Assembly: GCA_964625225.1 (NCBI GenBank)
Contig: CAZVAR010000080.1
Coordinates: 1 to 17,040, forward strand
Source: CAZVAR01 sp964625225
GTDB taxonomy: Bacteria; Pseudomonadota; Alphaproteobacteria; JAJUGE01
DNA: 17,040 bases
Direction: 5' to 3'
Shown: piece after piece, positions 1 through 6,696 of the stretch
Numbering within the stretch: position 1 is the first letter of the stretch
Layout of the letters: the number at the start of each line of letters is the position of its first letter
Notes under the pieces: generated by a model
Told to the model about the DNA's origin: nothing
What the model saw: only the letters and a program-made list of their open reading frames with translations
Databases searched by the model: none
Translations under genes and position numbers: made by a program

Positions 1-454
1 GCTCGAGCCGCTTCTTGAAGGTCGTCGCGACCGAGACGCTGTCGAACACCGCGTCCACGGCAACGCCGGCCAGCACCTCCTGCTCCTTCAGCGGAATGCC
101 GAGCTTCTCGTATGTCCTGAGCAGCTCCGGGTCCACCTCGTCAAGGCTCTTCGGCCGCTCCTTCATCTTCGGCGCCGCGTAGTAGTAGGCGTCCTGATAA
201 TCGATCGGCGGGAAGTGGATCTTGGCCCAGGTCGGCTCGCCCGCCTCGAGCTGGGTCAGCCAGTGGCGATAGGCTCTCAGCCGCCATTCAAGCAGCCACT
301 CGGGTTCACCCTTCTTCGACGAGATGAATCGGACGATGTCCTCGTTCAGCCCCTTGGGTGCCGTTTCCGCCTCGATATCGGTGACGAAGCCGTACTTGTA
401 CTTCTGCTCCGACATCGAGCGGATCTGCTCGATCGTCTGCGAGGTTGCCGCCAT
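1..454 (-). CDS. sufB: Fe-S cluster assembly scaffold protein SufB (N-terminal part, cut by the window edge)
   Basis: SufB is the core of the cytoplasmic SufBCD scaffold, on which iron-sulfur clusters are built before transfer to target proteins. The visible 151 codons start MAATSQTIEQIRSMSEQKYK and include the SufB N-terminal features GLNEDIVRFIS, KKGEPEWLLEWRLRAYRHW and FPPIDYQDAYYYAAPK. The C-terminal beta-helix core lies left of the window. The ATG at 452-454 is preceded by GGGGAG about 10 bases upstream on the minus strand. The gene follows the Rrf2 regulator on the same strand with a 48-base gap, the usual head of an alphaproteobacterial suf operon. Identification is from recognised family sequence; sufC, sufD and sufS presumably follow but are not visible. 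Confidence 0.95.
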   Translation of the reverse strand, partial: MAATSQTIEQIRSMSEQKYKYGFVTDIEAETAPKGLNEDIVRFISSKKGEPEWLLEWRLRAYRHWLTQLEAGEPTWAKIHFPPIDYQDAYYYAAPKMKERPKSLDEVDPELLRTYEKLGIPLKEQEVLAGVAVDAVFDSVSVATTFKKRLE

Positions 455-502
455 TCCTATCTAGCTCCCCGTTCGGCCCGTTGCCGCGTTCCGCTCGCCC
501 GC

Positions 503-964
503 TCAGGCACGGGCCGCGACCATTCCTTGCGTTGTGGTATCGGAAGGCGGAAGACGTGACGCCGGCGTCAGCATATCCGCCAGAGTGACCGACTCCAGCG
601 CACTGCGGATCGCGGCGTTCACCCGATCCCAGCTCCCGCGCATCGGGCAAATCGCCTCCACCCCGCAGCAGCCCTCCGCGCCGTCGACACAAGCCGTCAG
701 GGCCACCGGACCCTCCAGGGCCTCGACGAGTTGCGCAACCGAGATATCGGCAGGTTGCCGCTCGAGCACGTAGCCGCCGTGCGCGCCGCGCTGCGACGCG
801 ACCAACCGTGCGTTCGCAAGCTTCTTGAGCACTTGGCTGACGGTCGTCGCCGGCAGGCCGGTGGTTTCGGCCACCTCCGACGCCGTCACCAGGGACCCAC
901 GACGCGTGGCCATATGCCCCAGGACGACGACCGCATAATCGTTCATCTTGCTCAGGCGGAGCAT
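503..964 (-). CDS. Rrf2-family SUF system regulator
   Basis: This is a 153-residue Rrf2/IscR-type transcription factor of the SUF-regulator subfamily (often called SufR or IscR in alphaproteobacteria). It starts MLRLSKMNDYAVVVLGHMA. The winged helix-turn-helix occupies about residues 26-65, with the typical wing RGAHGGY at 59-65. Four cysteines, C92, C99, C100 and C106, lie in the region that binds an iron-sulfur cluster in this family. It lies directly upstream of sufB in the same orientation, so it most likely senses cluster status and controls the suf operon and itself. The ATG at 962-964 is the natural family start. The C-terminal tail after about residue 135 is poorly conserved. Whether it represses or activates cannot be read from the sequence. 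Confidence 0.92.
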   Translation of the reverse strand: MLRLSKMNDYAVVVLGHMATRRGSLVTASEVAETTGLPATTVSQVLKKLANARLVASQRGAHGGYVLERQPADISVAQLVEALEGPVALTACVDGAEGCCGVEAICPMRGSWDRVNAAIRSALESVTLADMLTPASRLPPSDTTTQGMVAARA

Positions 965-1089
965 GCAGCTAATCCGTACCGATATCCTACGCTTTGAAAG
1001 TGTACGTTCGGCTTACGGATTTCAAGCGGGTTTCGCGGGTCATCACCGGCGGCTAGAGTGCCGTATCGGCAAGCGGCCTGGAATGCAGT
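965..1089. promoter_or_regulatory. Divergent control region between the SUF regulator and tarD, with an inverted repeat
   Basis: This 125-base intergenic region must hold the promoters of both divergent genes. The most visible structure is a perfect 8-base inverted repeat, AATCCGTA at 971-978 and TACGGATT at 1014-1021, whose arms are offset by 43 bases (about four helical turns). It sits next to the start of the Rrf2 gene, where an autoregulatory operator is expected. A minus-strand TTGAAA (1020-1025) followed after 15 bases by TACACT and a plus-strand TTTCGC (1031-1036) with TAGAGT (1054-1059) are weak promoter candidates. No match to the enterobacterial IscR type 1 consensus was seen. Confidence 0.35.
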
Positions 1090-2253
1090 ATGCGCATCGT
1101 CGACATCCGTGAGAAGACCGTCCCGATCCGGTCCGAGATCCGGAACGCCTTCATCGACTTCAGCCAGATGACCTGCAGCGTCGTCGCCGTCGTGACCGAC
1201 GTGGTCCGGAACGGAAAGCAGGTCGTCGGTTTCGGGTTCAATTCGAACGGCCGCTATGCCCAAGGTGCGATGATGCGCGAGCGCTTCATTCCGCGCCTGC
1301 GTGCCGCCACGCCGGAGGACCTGCTCGACGCGACCGGGGAGAATTTCGACCCGGCAAGGGTTTGGCGTGCAATGATGCGCAACGAGAAGCCGGGCGGTCA
1401 TGGAGACCGCTCCGTCGCGGTCGGCGCCATCGACATGGCGGTCTGGGACGCGGTCGCCAAGATCGCGGACAAGCCGCTCTACCGGCACCTTGCCGATACG
1501 TACCGGAACGGTCGGGCGGACGAGCGCGTCTTCGTCTATGCGGCGGGCGGATATTATTATCCGGGCAAGGATCACACTGCGCTCCAGGAGGAGATACGCC
1601 GGTACCGGGACCTCGGCTACACGGCCGTCAAGATCAAGATCGGCGGGGCAGCGATCGACGAGGACCGGAGGCGGATCGAAGCCGTGCTCGATGTGCTCGG
1701 GAGCGGCGAAGCGTTAGCGGTCGACGCTAACGGCCGGTTCGATCTCCGGACGGCGATCGCCTATGCGGAGATGCTGGCACCCTATCGGCTGCGCTGGTAC
1801 GAGGAGCCGGGCGACCCGCTCGATTACGCATTGCAGGCCGAGCTGTCGCACCACTATGACGGCCCCATGGCGACGGGAGAGAACCTGTTCTCCGTACAGG
1901 ACGCCCGCAATCTCATCCGCTACGGTGGGATGCGCCCGGACCGCGACATTCTCCAGTTCGATCCGGCGCTGAGCTACGGTCTGGTGGAATATCTCAGGAC
2001 TCTCGAGATGCTGACCGAGCACGGCTGGTCGGCGCGGCGCTGCATACCGCATGGCGGACATCAGATGGCGCTCAATATTGCCGCCGGGCTTGGCCTCGGC
2101 GGCAATGAAAGCTATCCGGACGTCTTCCAGCCCTTCGGCGGGTTCGCCGACGACATCCCGGTCGAGAACGGCTACGTCCGTCTCCCGGATTGCCCGGGAA
2201 TCGGCTTCGAGCGAAAGGGCAATCTGTGGGCGGTGATGCGCACGCTCCTTTAG
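1090..2253 (+). CDS. tarD: D(-)-tartrate dehydratase (enolase superfamily)
   Basis: This 387-residue enzyme of the mandelate racemase subgroup of the enolase superfamily closely resembles the characterised Bradyrhizobium japonicum TarD, which dehydrates D-tartrate to oxaloacetate with Mg2+. Shared blocks include VVGFGFNSNGRY, NEKPGGHGDRSVAVG, FVYAAGGYYYPGK and CIPHGGHQM. The active-site set is complete: the KxK motif K181-I-K183, metal ligands D212, E238 and E264, then D291 and the acid/base H321. Each catalytic position is one less than the number I recall for the B. japonicum enzyme. The ATG at 1090 gives the family N-terminus MRIVDIREKT, although its ribosome binding site is weak. It stands alone, without tartrate transporter or regulator beside it. 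Its own regulation is unknown. Confidence 0.9.
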   Translation: MRIVDIREKTVPIRSEIRNAFIDFSQMTCSVVAVVTDVVRNGKQVVGFGFNSNGRYAQGAMMRERFIPRLRAATPEDLLDATGENFDPARVWRAMMRNEKPGGHGDRSVAVGAIDMAVWDAVAKIADKPLYRHLADTYRNGRADERVFVYAAGGYYYPGKDHTALQEEIRRYRDLGYTAVKIKIGGAAIDEDRRRIEAVLDVLGSGEALAVDANGRFDLRTAIAYAEMLAPYRLRWYEEPGDPLDYALQAELSHHYDGPMATGENLFSVQDARNLIRYGGMRPDRDILQFDPALSYGLVEYLRTLEMLTEHGWSARRCIPHGGHQMALNIAAGLGLGGNESYPDVFQPFGGFADDIPVENGYVRLPDCPGIGFERKGNLWAVMRTLL

Positions 2254-2286
2254 GCGCGGTATCAACCTTTTAGGCGCGGCTTCAAC
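2247..2286 (+). repeat. 20-base tandem duplication across the tarD stop codon
   Basis: Positions 2247-2266 (CCTTTAGGCGCGGTATCAAC) are repeated at 2267-2286 (CTTTTAGGCGCGGCTTCAAC) with 17 of 20 bases identical. The first copy contains the TAG stop of tarD at 2251-2253. The copies look like an old local slippage or duplication event. No hairpin or T-run makes it a terminator. Confidence 0.8.
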
Positions 2287-2406
2287 GTCCGGCACCGGGA
2301 ATTCTGCACGGGACGGCCGACACACAGCGCCGGATCGGACACCCCGGCATTTCGGACTTTACCCGGCCGGGTCGCGGGGCCATGTCCCGGGAACGGTCGC
2401 GTCTCG

Positions 2407-2435
2407 TTGCGACACTGGGGCCTTTCTGCCATCAT
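2407..2435 (+). promoter_or_regulatory. Possible promoter for tatABC
   Basis: In the 233-base gap between tarD and tatA, TTGCGA (2407-2412) and CATCAT (2430-2435) are spaced by 17 bases, each matching 4 of 6 sigma-70 consensus positions, 52 bases upstream of the tatA ATG. The rest of the gap shows only the duplication at the tarD stop and a 12-base palindrome at 2361-2372. The call is weak. Confidence 0.35.
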
Positions 2436-2486
2436 CCGCACGAGTCGTCTGCCGCCGCGGACAACGCGTGACGAGGAGTATTCCTA

Positions 2487-2723
2487 ATGGGTGTGAGCGT
2501 CTGGCAGATTCTCATCATCCTGCTGATCGTTCTGCTTCTGTTCGGTGCCGGTCGGCTGCCGACGCTCATGGGCGATCTCGCGAAGGGCATCAAGAGCTTC
2601 AAATCGGGGCTGCGCGACGAAGGGGACACGGACGAGGCAGGCCCCGACCGGACGATCGAGGCGAAACCCGCTGCCCCGACGACGCACACCGAGATCGAGA
2701 AGGACCGCGTGGCGAAGACCTGA
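2487..2723 (+). CDS. tatA: Sec-independent protein translocase subunit TatA
   Basis: TatA oligomerises to form the passage through which folded twin-arginine proteins cross the inner membrane. The 78-residue protein has the usual layout: a short periplasmic N-terminus, one membrane helix at about 5-20 (VWQILIILLIVLLLFG), the FG hinge at 19-20, an amphipathic helix from about 24 to 42 (LPTLMGDLAKGIKSFKSGL) and an acidic disordered tail. The start is supported by GAGGAG a few bases upstream of the ATG. tatB and tatC follow on the same strand, so this is the first gene of a tatABC operon. A 48-base gap separates it from tatB. Confidence 0.95.
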   Translation: MGVSVWQILIILLIVLLLFGAGRLPTLMGDLAKGIKSFKSGLRDEGDTDEAGPDRTIEAKPAAPTTHTEIEKDRVAKT

Positions 2724-2771
2724 TGGCGCGTATGCCGCCACGCCCAGTACGTCGCGCCGGACGAACGTCAG

Positions 2772-3200
2772 ATGCTGGATATCGGATGGTCCGAGATGGC
2801 GGTCATCGCCGTGGTGGCGCTGGTCGTGATCGGGCCGCGAGACCTTCCGACACTGTTGTACACGGCCGGGAAACTCGCCGGTAAAGCGCGTGCGGCGTTG
2901 CGCGATCTGCAGCAGGGCATCGAAGACATGGCGCGCGAGGCGGAGCTCAACGAGGTCCGGGACAAGATCGAATCGGTCCGCTCCTTCGACGTACGCCGGG
3001 AGATCGCGAAGACGGTCGATCCCACCGGCGAGCTGGCGGGCGCGCTGGAGCCCGCGCCCGGCGACAGGCAGGACTCCGTGGCCGGCACCGCCCCCCTGCA
3101 GGAGGCGGAGGCTGACGGCCGCCCGCCGCTTCCCGCAGCGGTACCCGGGCCCGAGACGAATGAAGCCGCGGAATCGCGGCAGGCCGGACCGGCGCAATGA
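2772..3200 (+). CDS. tatB: Sec-independent protein translocase subunit TatB
   Basis: TatB partners TatC in the receptor complex that recognises twin-arginine signal peptides. The 142-residue protein starts MLDIGWSEMAVIAVVALVVI, with the conserved glutamate E8 before the membrane helix (about 8-21) and the hinge GPRDLP at 21-26. A long amphipathic and coiled region (about 27-90) follows, rich in R, E and Q (DLQQGIEDMAREAELNEVRD). The last 50 residues are a low-complexity Pro/Ala/Glu tail. Its stop overlaps the start of tatC as ATGA (3197-3200), which indicates translational coupling. Length is within the range for alphaproteobacterial TatB. Confidence 0.95.
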   Translation: MLDIGWSEMAVIAVVALVVIGPRDLPTLLYTAGKLAGKARAALRDLQQGIEDMAREAELNEVRDKIESVRSFDVRREIAKTVDPTGELAGALEPAPGDRQDSVAGTAPLQEAEADGRPPLPAAVPGPETNEAAESRQAGPAQ

Positions 3201-3994
3201 CCGAGCCGGAGGACGAGGTCGAACAGGAGAAGGCGCCGCTACTCGACCATTTGATCGAGTTGCGGACACGGCTGATCTACAGCATCTTCGCGGTGCTCGT
3301 GGCGACGCTCGTCTGCTACTATTTTGCCGAATCCATCTTCGGTTTTCTCGTGCGGCCACTGGCGGACGCGTTCGAGGGGCAGACCGGGCGACGCCTGATC
3401 TACACGGGTCTCGCCGAAACATTCTTCACCTACCTGAAGGTTGCCTTCTTCGGCGGGCTGTTCCTCGCCTTTCCGGTAGTGGCGAATCAGGTATGGAAGT
3501 TCGTGGCTCCGGGGCTCTACAAGAACGAGCGCCGGGCCTTCCTGCCCTTTCTGATTGCCACGCCGCTGCTGTTTTTCCTGGGCGGCGCAATGGCCTACTA
3601 CGTCATCTTCCCGCTCGCCTGGAAGTTCTTCCTGAGCTTCGAAACAGCCGGCGTCACGACACCCCTGCCGATCCAGCTCGAGGCTCGGGTCAGCGAGTAC
3701 CTGTCGCTGGTGATGAAGCTGATCTTCGCCTTCGGCCTGTTCTTTCAGCTGCCGGTGCTGCTGACGCTGCTCGCGCGGGCGGGGCTCGTCACGTCGGCGG
3801 GGCTTGCCTCCAAGCGGCGTTACGCCATCGTCATCGTCTTCGTCGCCGCGGCCATCCTGACCCCTCCGGACGTCATCAGCCAGATCGGCCTCGCAATCCC
3901 GGGAATTGCGCTATACGAGGTCTCCATCGTGCTGGCCCGCATGATCGAAAAGAAGCGGGAGCAGCGGCGGGCGGAGATTTTCGGCGAGGGCTGA
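3197..3994 (+). CDS. tatC: Sec-independent protein translocase subunit TatC
   Basis: TatC is the six-helix membrane subunit that binds the twin-arginine signal. The 265-residue protein carries the cytoplasmic motif HLIELRTRL at 18-26, the first membrane helix at about 27-47, and the conserved loop FPVVANQVWKFVAPGLYKNER (roughly 92-112) that corresponds to the signal-binding loop of E. coli TatC. Further hydrophobic segments are LPFLIATPLLFFLGGAMAYY, LVMKLIFAFGLFFQLPVLL, YAIVIVFVAAAILTPPDVI and IGLAIPGIALYEVSIVL. The ATG lies within the tatB stop (4-base overlap). The next gene in line is surE rather than serS, which I recall as often following tatC in relatives. Confidence 0.96.
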   Translation: MTEPEDEVEQEKAPLLDHLIELRTRLIYSIFAVLVATLVCYYFAESIFGFLVRPLADAFEGQTGRRLIYTGLAETFFTYLKVAFFGGLFLAFPVVANQVWKFVAPGLYKNERRAFLPFLIATPLLFFLGGAMAYYVIFPLAWKFFLSFETAGVTTPLPIQLEARVSEYLSLVMKLIFAFGLFFQLPVLLTLLARAGLVTSAGLASKRRYAIVIVFVAAAILTPPDVISQIGLAIPGIALYEVSIVLARMIEKKREQRRAEIFGEG

Positions 3995-4010
3995 TCGGGC
4001 CGGGCCCGGG

Positions 4011-4040
4011 TGGACGGCTGCCGACGGGCAACGCTATAAC
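4011..4040 (+). promoter_or_regulatory. Possible promoter for surE-pcm-lipoprotein
   Basis: Within the 159-base gap between tatC and surE, TGGACG (4011-4016) and TATAAC (4035-4040) are separated by 18 bases and resemble sigma-70 -35 and -10 elements. This would give surE its own transcript with a leader of about 105 bases. The rest of the gap shows no gene and no clear terminator. Confidence 0.35.
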
Positions 4041-4153
4041 CGCCGGGTGGATCACCGTCGCCGAGCCCGTCGTCCGATGCCGCACCCGAGATCCGTTCGG
4101 GAACACCTTCGAACCTGCTGCGATTCGCGCGCGGGGAAGACTCATCCGCGCCG

Positions 4154-4936
4154 ATGAGCAAACGGCCGCTGGACCTTCGTGCCGCGCGGGTGCTCCTGTC
4201 GAACGACGACGGGATCCATGCCCCCGGTCTGCGACGCCTCGAGCGAATCCTCCGCGGATTGGCCAGGGAAGTCTGGGTGGTCGCGCCCGAGAGCGAGCAA
4301 AGCGCCGCGAGTCACTCGCTGACCCTTCGGCGACCACTGCGCATCCGCAGGATCTCCCGACGGCGCTACGCCGTCGACGGTACACCCACCGATGCGGTGC
4401 TGCTGGGGGTCGTGCAGGTGATGAAGGATCTGCGGCCGGATCTCGTCATCTCGGGCATCAACCGGGGCGGCAACATGGGCGAGGACGTGACCTATTCCGG
4501 TACCGTGGCCGCAGCGATGGAGGCGACCCTGCTGGGGATTCCGGCGATCGCATTGAGCCAGCACGTACCGCCGGGAGGCAACGCGCGCTGGGCGACCGCC
4601 GAAGCACACGCGCCGCAGGTACTGCAGCAGCTCGCGGCCGCCTCCTGGCCGCGGAACGTCTTCATCAACGTGAACTTTCCCGACGTGCCGCCTGCCGAAG
4701 TGACGGGAATTCGGGTCGCCAAGCAGGGCCGACGCAAACCGGGCGGCGCGATTCTGGAGGGAGTGGACCCAGCCGGGCGGCCCTACTACTGGATTGCCAC
4801 GGCCCGGGCATTCGAGGAACATTCGCAGGGGTCGGACCTGGAGATCGTCTATGGGGGAGGCATCGCCGTCAGCCCGATGCATCTCGATCTGACCCACGGC
4901 CCGACATTGCGGGACCTGGAGCAGATATTCCGGTGA
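4154..4936 (+). CDS. surE: 5'/3'-nucleotidase SurE
   Basis: SurE is a cytoplasmic, metal-dependent phosphatase that removes phosphate from nucleoside monophosphates; its gene is typically linked to pcm. The 260-residue protein has the family signature LLSNDDGIHAPGL, with metal ligands D18 and D19. The QSAASHSLTLRRPLR segment carries the likely serine ligand S50, and SGINRGGNMGEDVTYSGTVAAA carries N103. Later motifs include the conserved NVNFPD segment. The ATG at 4154 adds about ten residues before the usual core start, and the GGGGAAG upstream is rather far (about 15 bases). No better in-frame start is visible. pcm overlaps its stop by four bases. Confidence 0.95.
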   Translation: MSKRPLDLRAARVLLSNDDGIHAPGLRRLERILRGLAREVWVVAPESEQSAASHSLTLRRPLRIRRISRRRYAVDGTPTDAVLLGVVQVMKDLRPDLVISGINRGGNMGEDVTYSGTVAAAMEATLLGIPAIALSQHVPPGGNARWATAEAHAPQVLQQLAAASWPRNVFINVNFPDVPPAEVTGIRVAKQGRRKPGGAILEGVDPAGRPYYWIATARAFEEHSQGSDLEIVYGGGIAVSPMHLDLTHGPTLRDLEQIFR

Positions 4937-5613
4937 GTTTGGCAGCGCGGAAGATCCGCCTGGTGCTCATGCTCCGGCAGGCCGGGGTCACCGATCCTCA
5001 AGTGCTGTCGGCGCTCGAACTCGTTCCGCGCGAGCTGTTCGTGCCCGAGCTGTTCCGGGATCGGGCGTATGAAAACGAGGCATTGCCGATCGGTCATGGC
5101 CAGACCATCAGCAAGCCGGTCGTGGTCGGTATCATGACACAGGCGCTGCGCGTCGGAGGACGGTCGCGCGTTCTCGAGATCGGCACCGGTTCGGGGTACC
5201 AGACAGCCGTGCTCGCGCGGCTCTGCCGGCGCGTCTATACCATCGAGCGACATCGCGAACTGCTGGTCGCCGCAAGGGAGCGGTTGCACGAAATCGGATT
5301 GGATAATGTAACGACGATCGTCGGCGACGGCTCCGCCGGGTGGCCACAGATCGCGCCCGTGGATCGGATCATCGCCTGCGCGGCGGTACCGGAGGTACCG
5401 ACGGTTCTCGCAGATCAGCTCGCGGAGGATGGGGTCATGGTCATTCCGGTCGGCAAGCGCGGCGACGGACAGCGGCTCGTTCGCGTCACACGCCTACCGA
5501 TCGGATTCCGCACGGAAGATCTGGGGCCGATCCGCTTCCTGCCGATGGCGCGGGACGCCGAGCGCGTCGACGATGATGCCGACCGCGATGTCGACGAGGG
5601 GGCGGCGTCGTGA
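4933..5613 (+). CDS. pcm: Protein-L-isoaspartate O-methyltransferase
   Basis: Pcm methylates isoaspartyl residues that form in ageing proteins, starting their repair, with S-adenosylmethionine as donor. I place the start at GTG 4933-4935, which overlaps the surE TGA as GTGA and gives a 226-residue protein of family length (VSLAARKIRLVLMLRQAGVT). Visible motifs are LELVPRELFVPE (29-40), the active-site loop GHGQTIS (54-60), the SAM-binding VLEIGTGSGYQTA (80-92), the YTIERH strand end (102-107) and the post-motif VDRIIACAAVPEVP. The C-terminal extension after about residue 205 is acidic and unconserved. The reading frame stays open for about 2 kb upstream, across tatB, tatC and surE in another frame, which is a GC-bias artefact and not part of the protein. 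Confidence 0.95.
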   Translation: MSLAARKIRLVLMLRQAGVTDPQVLSALELVPRELFVPELFRDRAYENEALPIGHGQTISKPVVVGIMTQALRVGGRSRVLEIGTGSGYQTAVLARLCRRVYTIERHRELLVAARERLHEIGLDNVTTIVGDGSAGWPQIAPVDRIIACAAVPEVPTVLADQLAEDGVMVIPVGKRGDGQRLVRVTRLPIGFRTEDLGPIRFLPMARDAERVDDDADRDVDEGAAS

Positions 5614-6683
5614 AGGGACGTCGCGTCCGGTTCGCATGTCTCGTCCTGGCCGCGGCCCTGGGCGGTTGCGGCTGGATCCGCGTGCCCGCCCAACCGGGTC
5701 CGGCGGCTCCACCGGAGACCGCCGGCGGCGCGGCGCCGGTTGCAACCTCCGTGCCGTGGCCGCCGGGAGGAACCGTAGTGGTCCAGCGCGGCGACACCCT
5801 TTACGGAATCGCCCGACGCTACGGCGTCCCGGTCCGCGGGCTGATCCGGCTCAACGATCTGCAGCCGCCGTACCTCCTCAATACCGGCGATGTCATTCGT
5901 CTGCCGCCAGCCGCGGCGGTCCATACCGTTGCCGCCGGCGAAACATTGTATGGGATCTCACGGCGCTACGGCGTCGACATGGCGCGGCTGGTCCGTGATA
6001 ACGGCCTCGATCCGCCGGAGCCGATCGTGCCGGGTCAGAAGCTGATCATCCCCGAGCCGACCGCGACCGCCGCCGTCGCAGCTCCTGCCTCGGCATCGGC
6101 GCCGCCAAAGCCGGCCATGACGGTCGAGACGGAAACCTTGCCGCCGCTGCCGCCGGCAAAATCGTCCGAACCGGAGGCGCCGCAAACACCGTCCTCCGGC
6201 TCTCCTGCGGCACCGGTGCCGCCCGAGCGATCCGTGGCCGCGGTCCCGCCGCAAAAGGCCGCCCCGCGCCGCAGCGGCCGCTTCCAGATGCCGGTCGAAG
6301 GCAAGATCCTGTCTGGCTACGGCGCGAAATCCGGCGGGCTGCACAATGACGGAATCAACATTGCCGCCCCGCGCGGCACGCCGGTGGTGGCCGCGGAGGA
6401 CGGAACGGTTGCGTATGCCGGCAACGAGCTTCCGGGATTCGGCAATCTGGTGCTGATCAGGCATAGCGACGGCTGGATCACCGCCTACGGCCACAATGAC
6501 GAGATCCTGGTGAAGAAGGGCCAGACGGTTAAGCGGGGGCAGCCGATCGCCCGCGTTGGCAGCTCAGGCAACGTCGACCAGCCGCAGGTGCATTTCGAGA
6601 TCCGCCGGGGCTCCAGGGCCGTCGATCCCTTGCCCTATCTGGGCGAGGCGGCCGCACCGCCCCGGTCGGCCTCGGCAGGCTGA
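5610..6683 (+). CDS. LysM / degenerate M23 (LytM) lipoprotein, NlpD/LppB-like
   Basis: This 357-residue envelope lipoprotein probably controls peptidoglycan splitting. A signal peptide ends in the lipobox LGGC (C20). LysM domains for glycan binding lie at about 56-99 and 104-148, then a Pro/Ala-rich linker (150-222) and an M23/LytM domain (224-345). Compared with active LytM enzymes, the first metal motif reads HNDGIN (H245, N250 in place of the Asp) and the last motif reads QVH (Q326, H328) instead of HxH. Only YGH (H295) remains. This pattern resembles NlpD and EnvC, which activate amidases instead of cutting. The start is GTG, overlapping the pcm stop as GTGA with GAGGGGG upstream. Inference: an amidase activator acting at division; the exact partner is unknown. 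Confidence 0.88.
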   Translation: MKGRRVRFACLVLAAALGGCGWIRVPAQPGPAAPPETAGGAAPVATSVPWPPGGTVVVQRGDTLYGIARRYGVPVRGLIRLNDLQPPYLLNTGDVIRLPPAAAVHTVAAGETLYGISRRYGVDMARLVRDNGLDPPEPIVPGQKLIIPEPTATAAVAAPASASAPPKPAMTVETETLPPLPPAKSSEPEAPQTPSSGSPAAPVPPERSVAAVPPQKAAPRRSGRFQMPVEGKILSGYGAKSGGLHNDGINIAAPRGTPVVAAEDGTVAYAGNELPGFGNLVLIRHSDGWITAYGHNDEILVKKGQTVKRGQPIARVGSSGNVDQPQVHFEIRRGSRAVDPLPYLGEAAAPPRSASAG

Positions 6684-6696
6684 GCGGCCTCGAGCG

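Noticed and set aside
952..1575. Minus-strand open frame of 207 codons overlapping tarD
   Set aside because: It is antisense to the conserved tarD and has no family match.
2361..2372. 12-base palindrome ACCCGGCCGGGT in the tarD-tatA gap
   Set aside because: It has no loop or T-run for a terminator and GC-rich palindromes of this length are common in such genomes; no regulator motif is recognised.
2890..4932. About 680 codons of open frame upstream of pcm, in frame with it
   Set aside because: It overlaps tatB, tatC and surE in another frame, is rich in Arg, Gly and Ala, and matches no family. It is the GC-bias shadow of those genes; pcm begins at GTG 4933.
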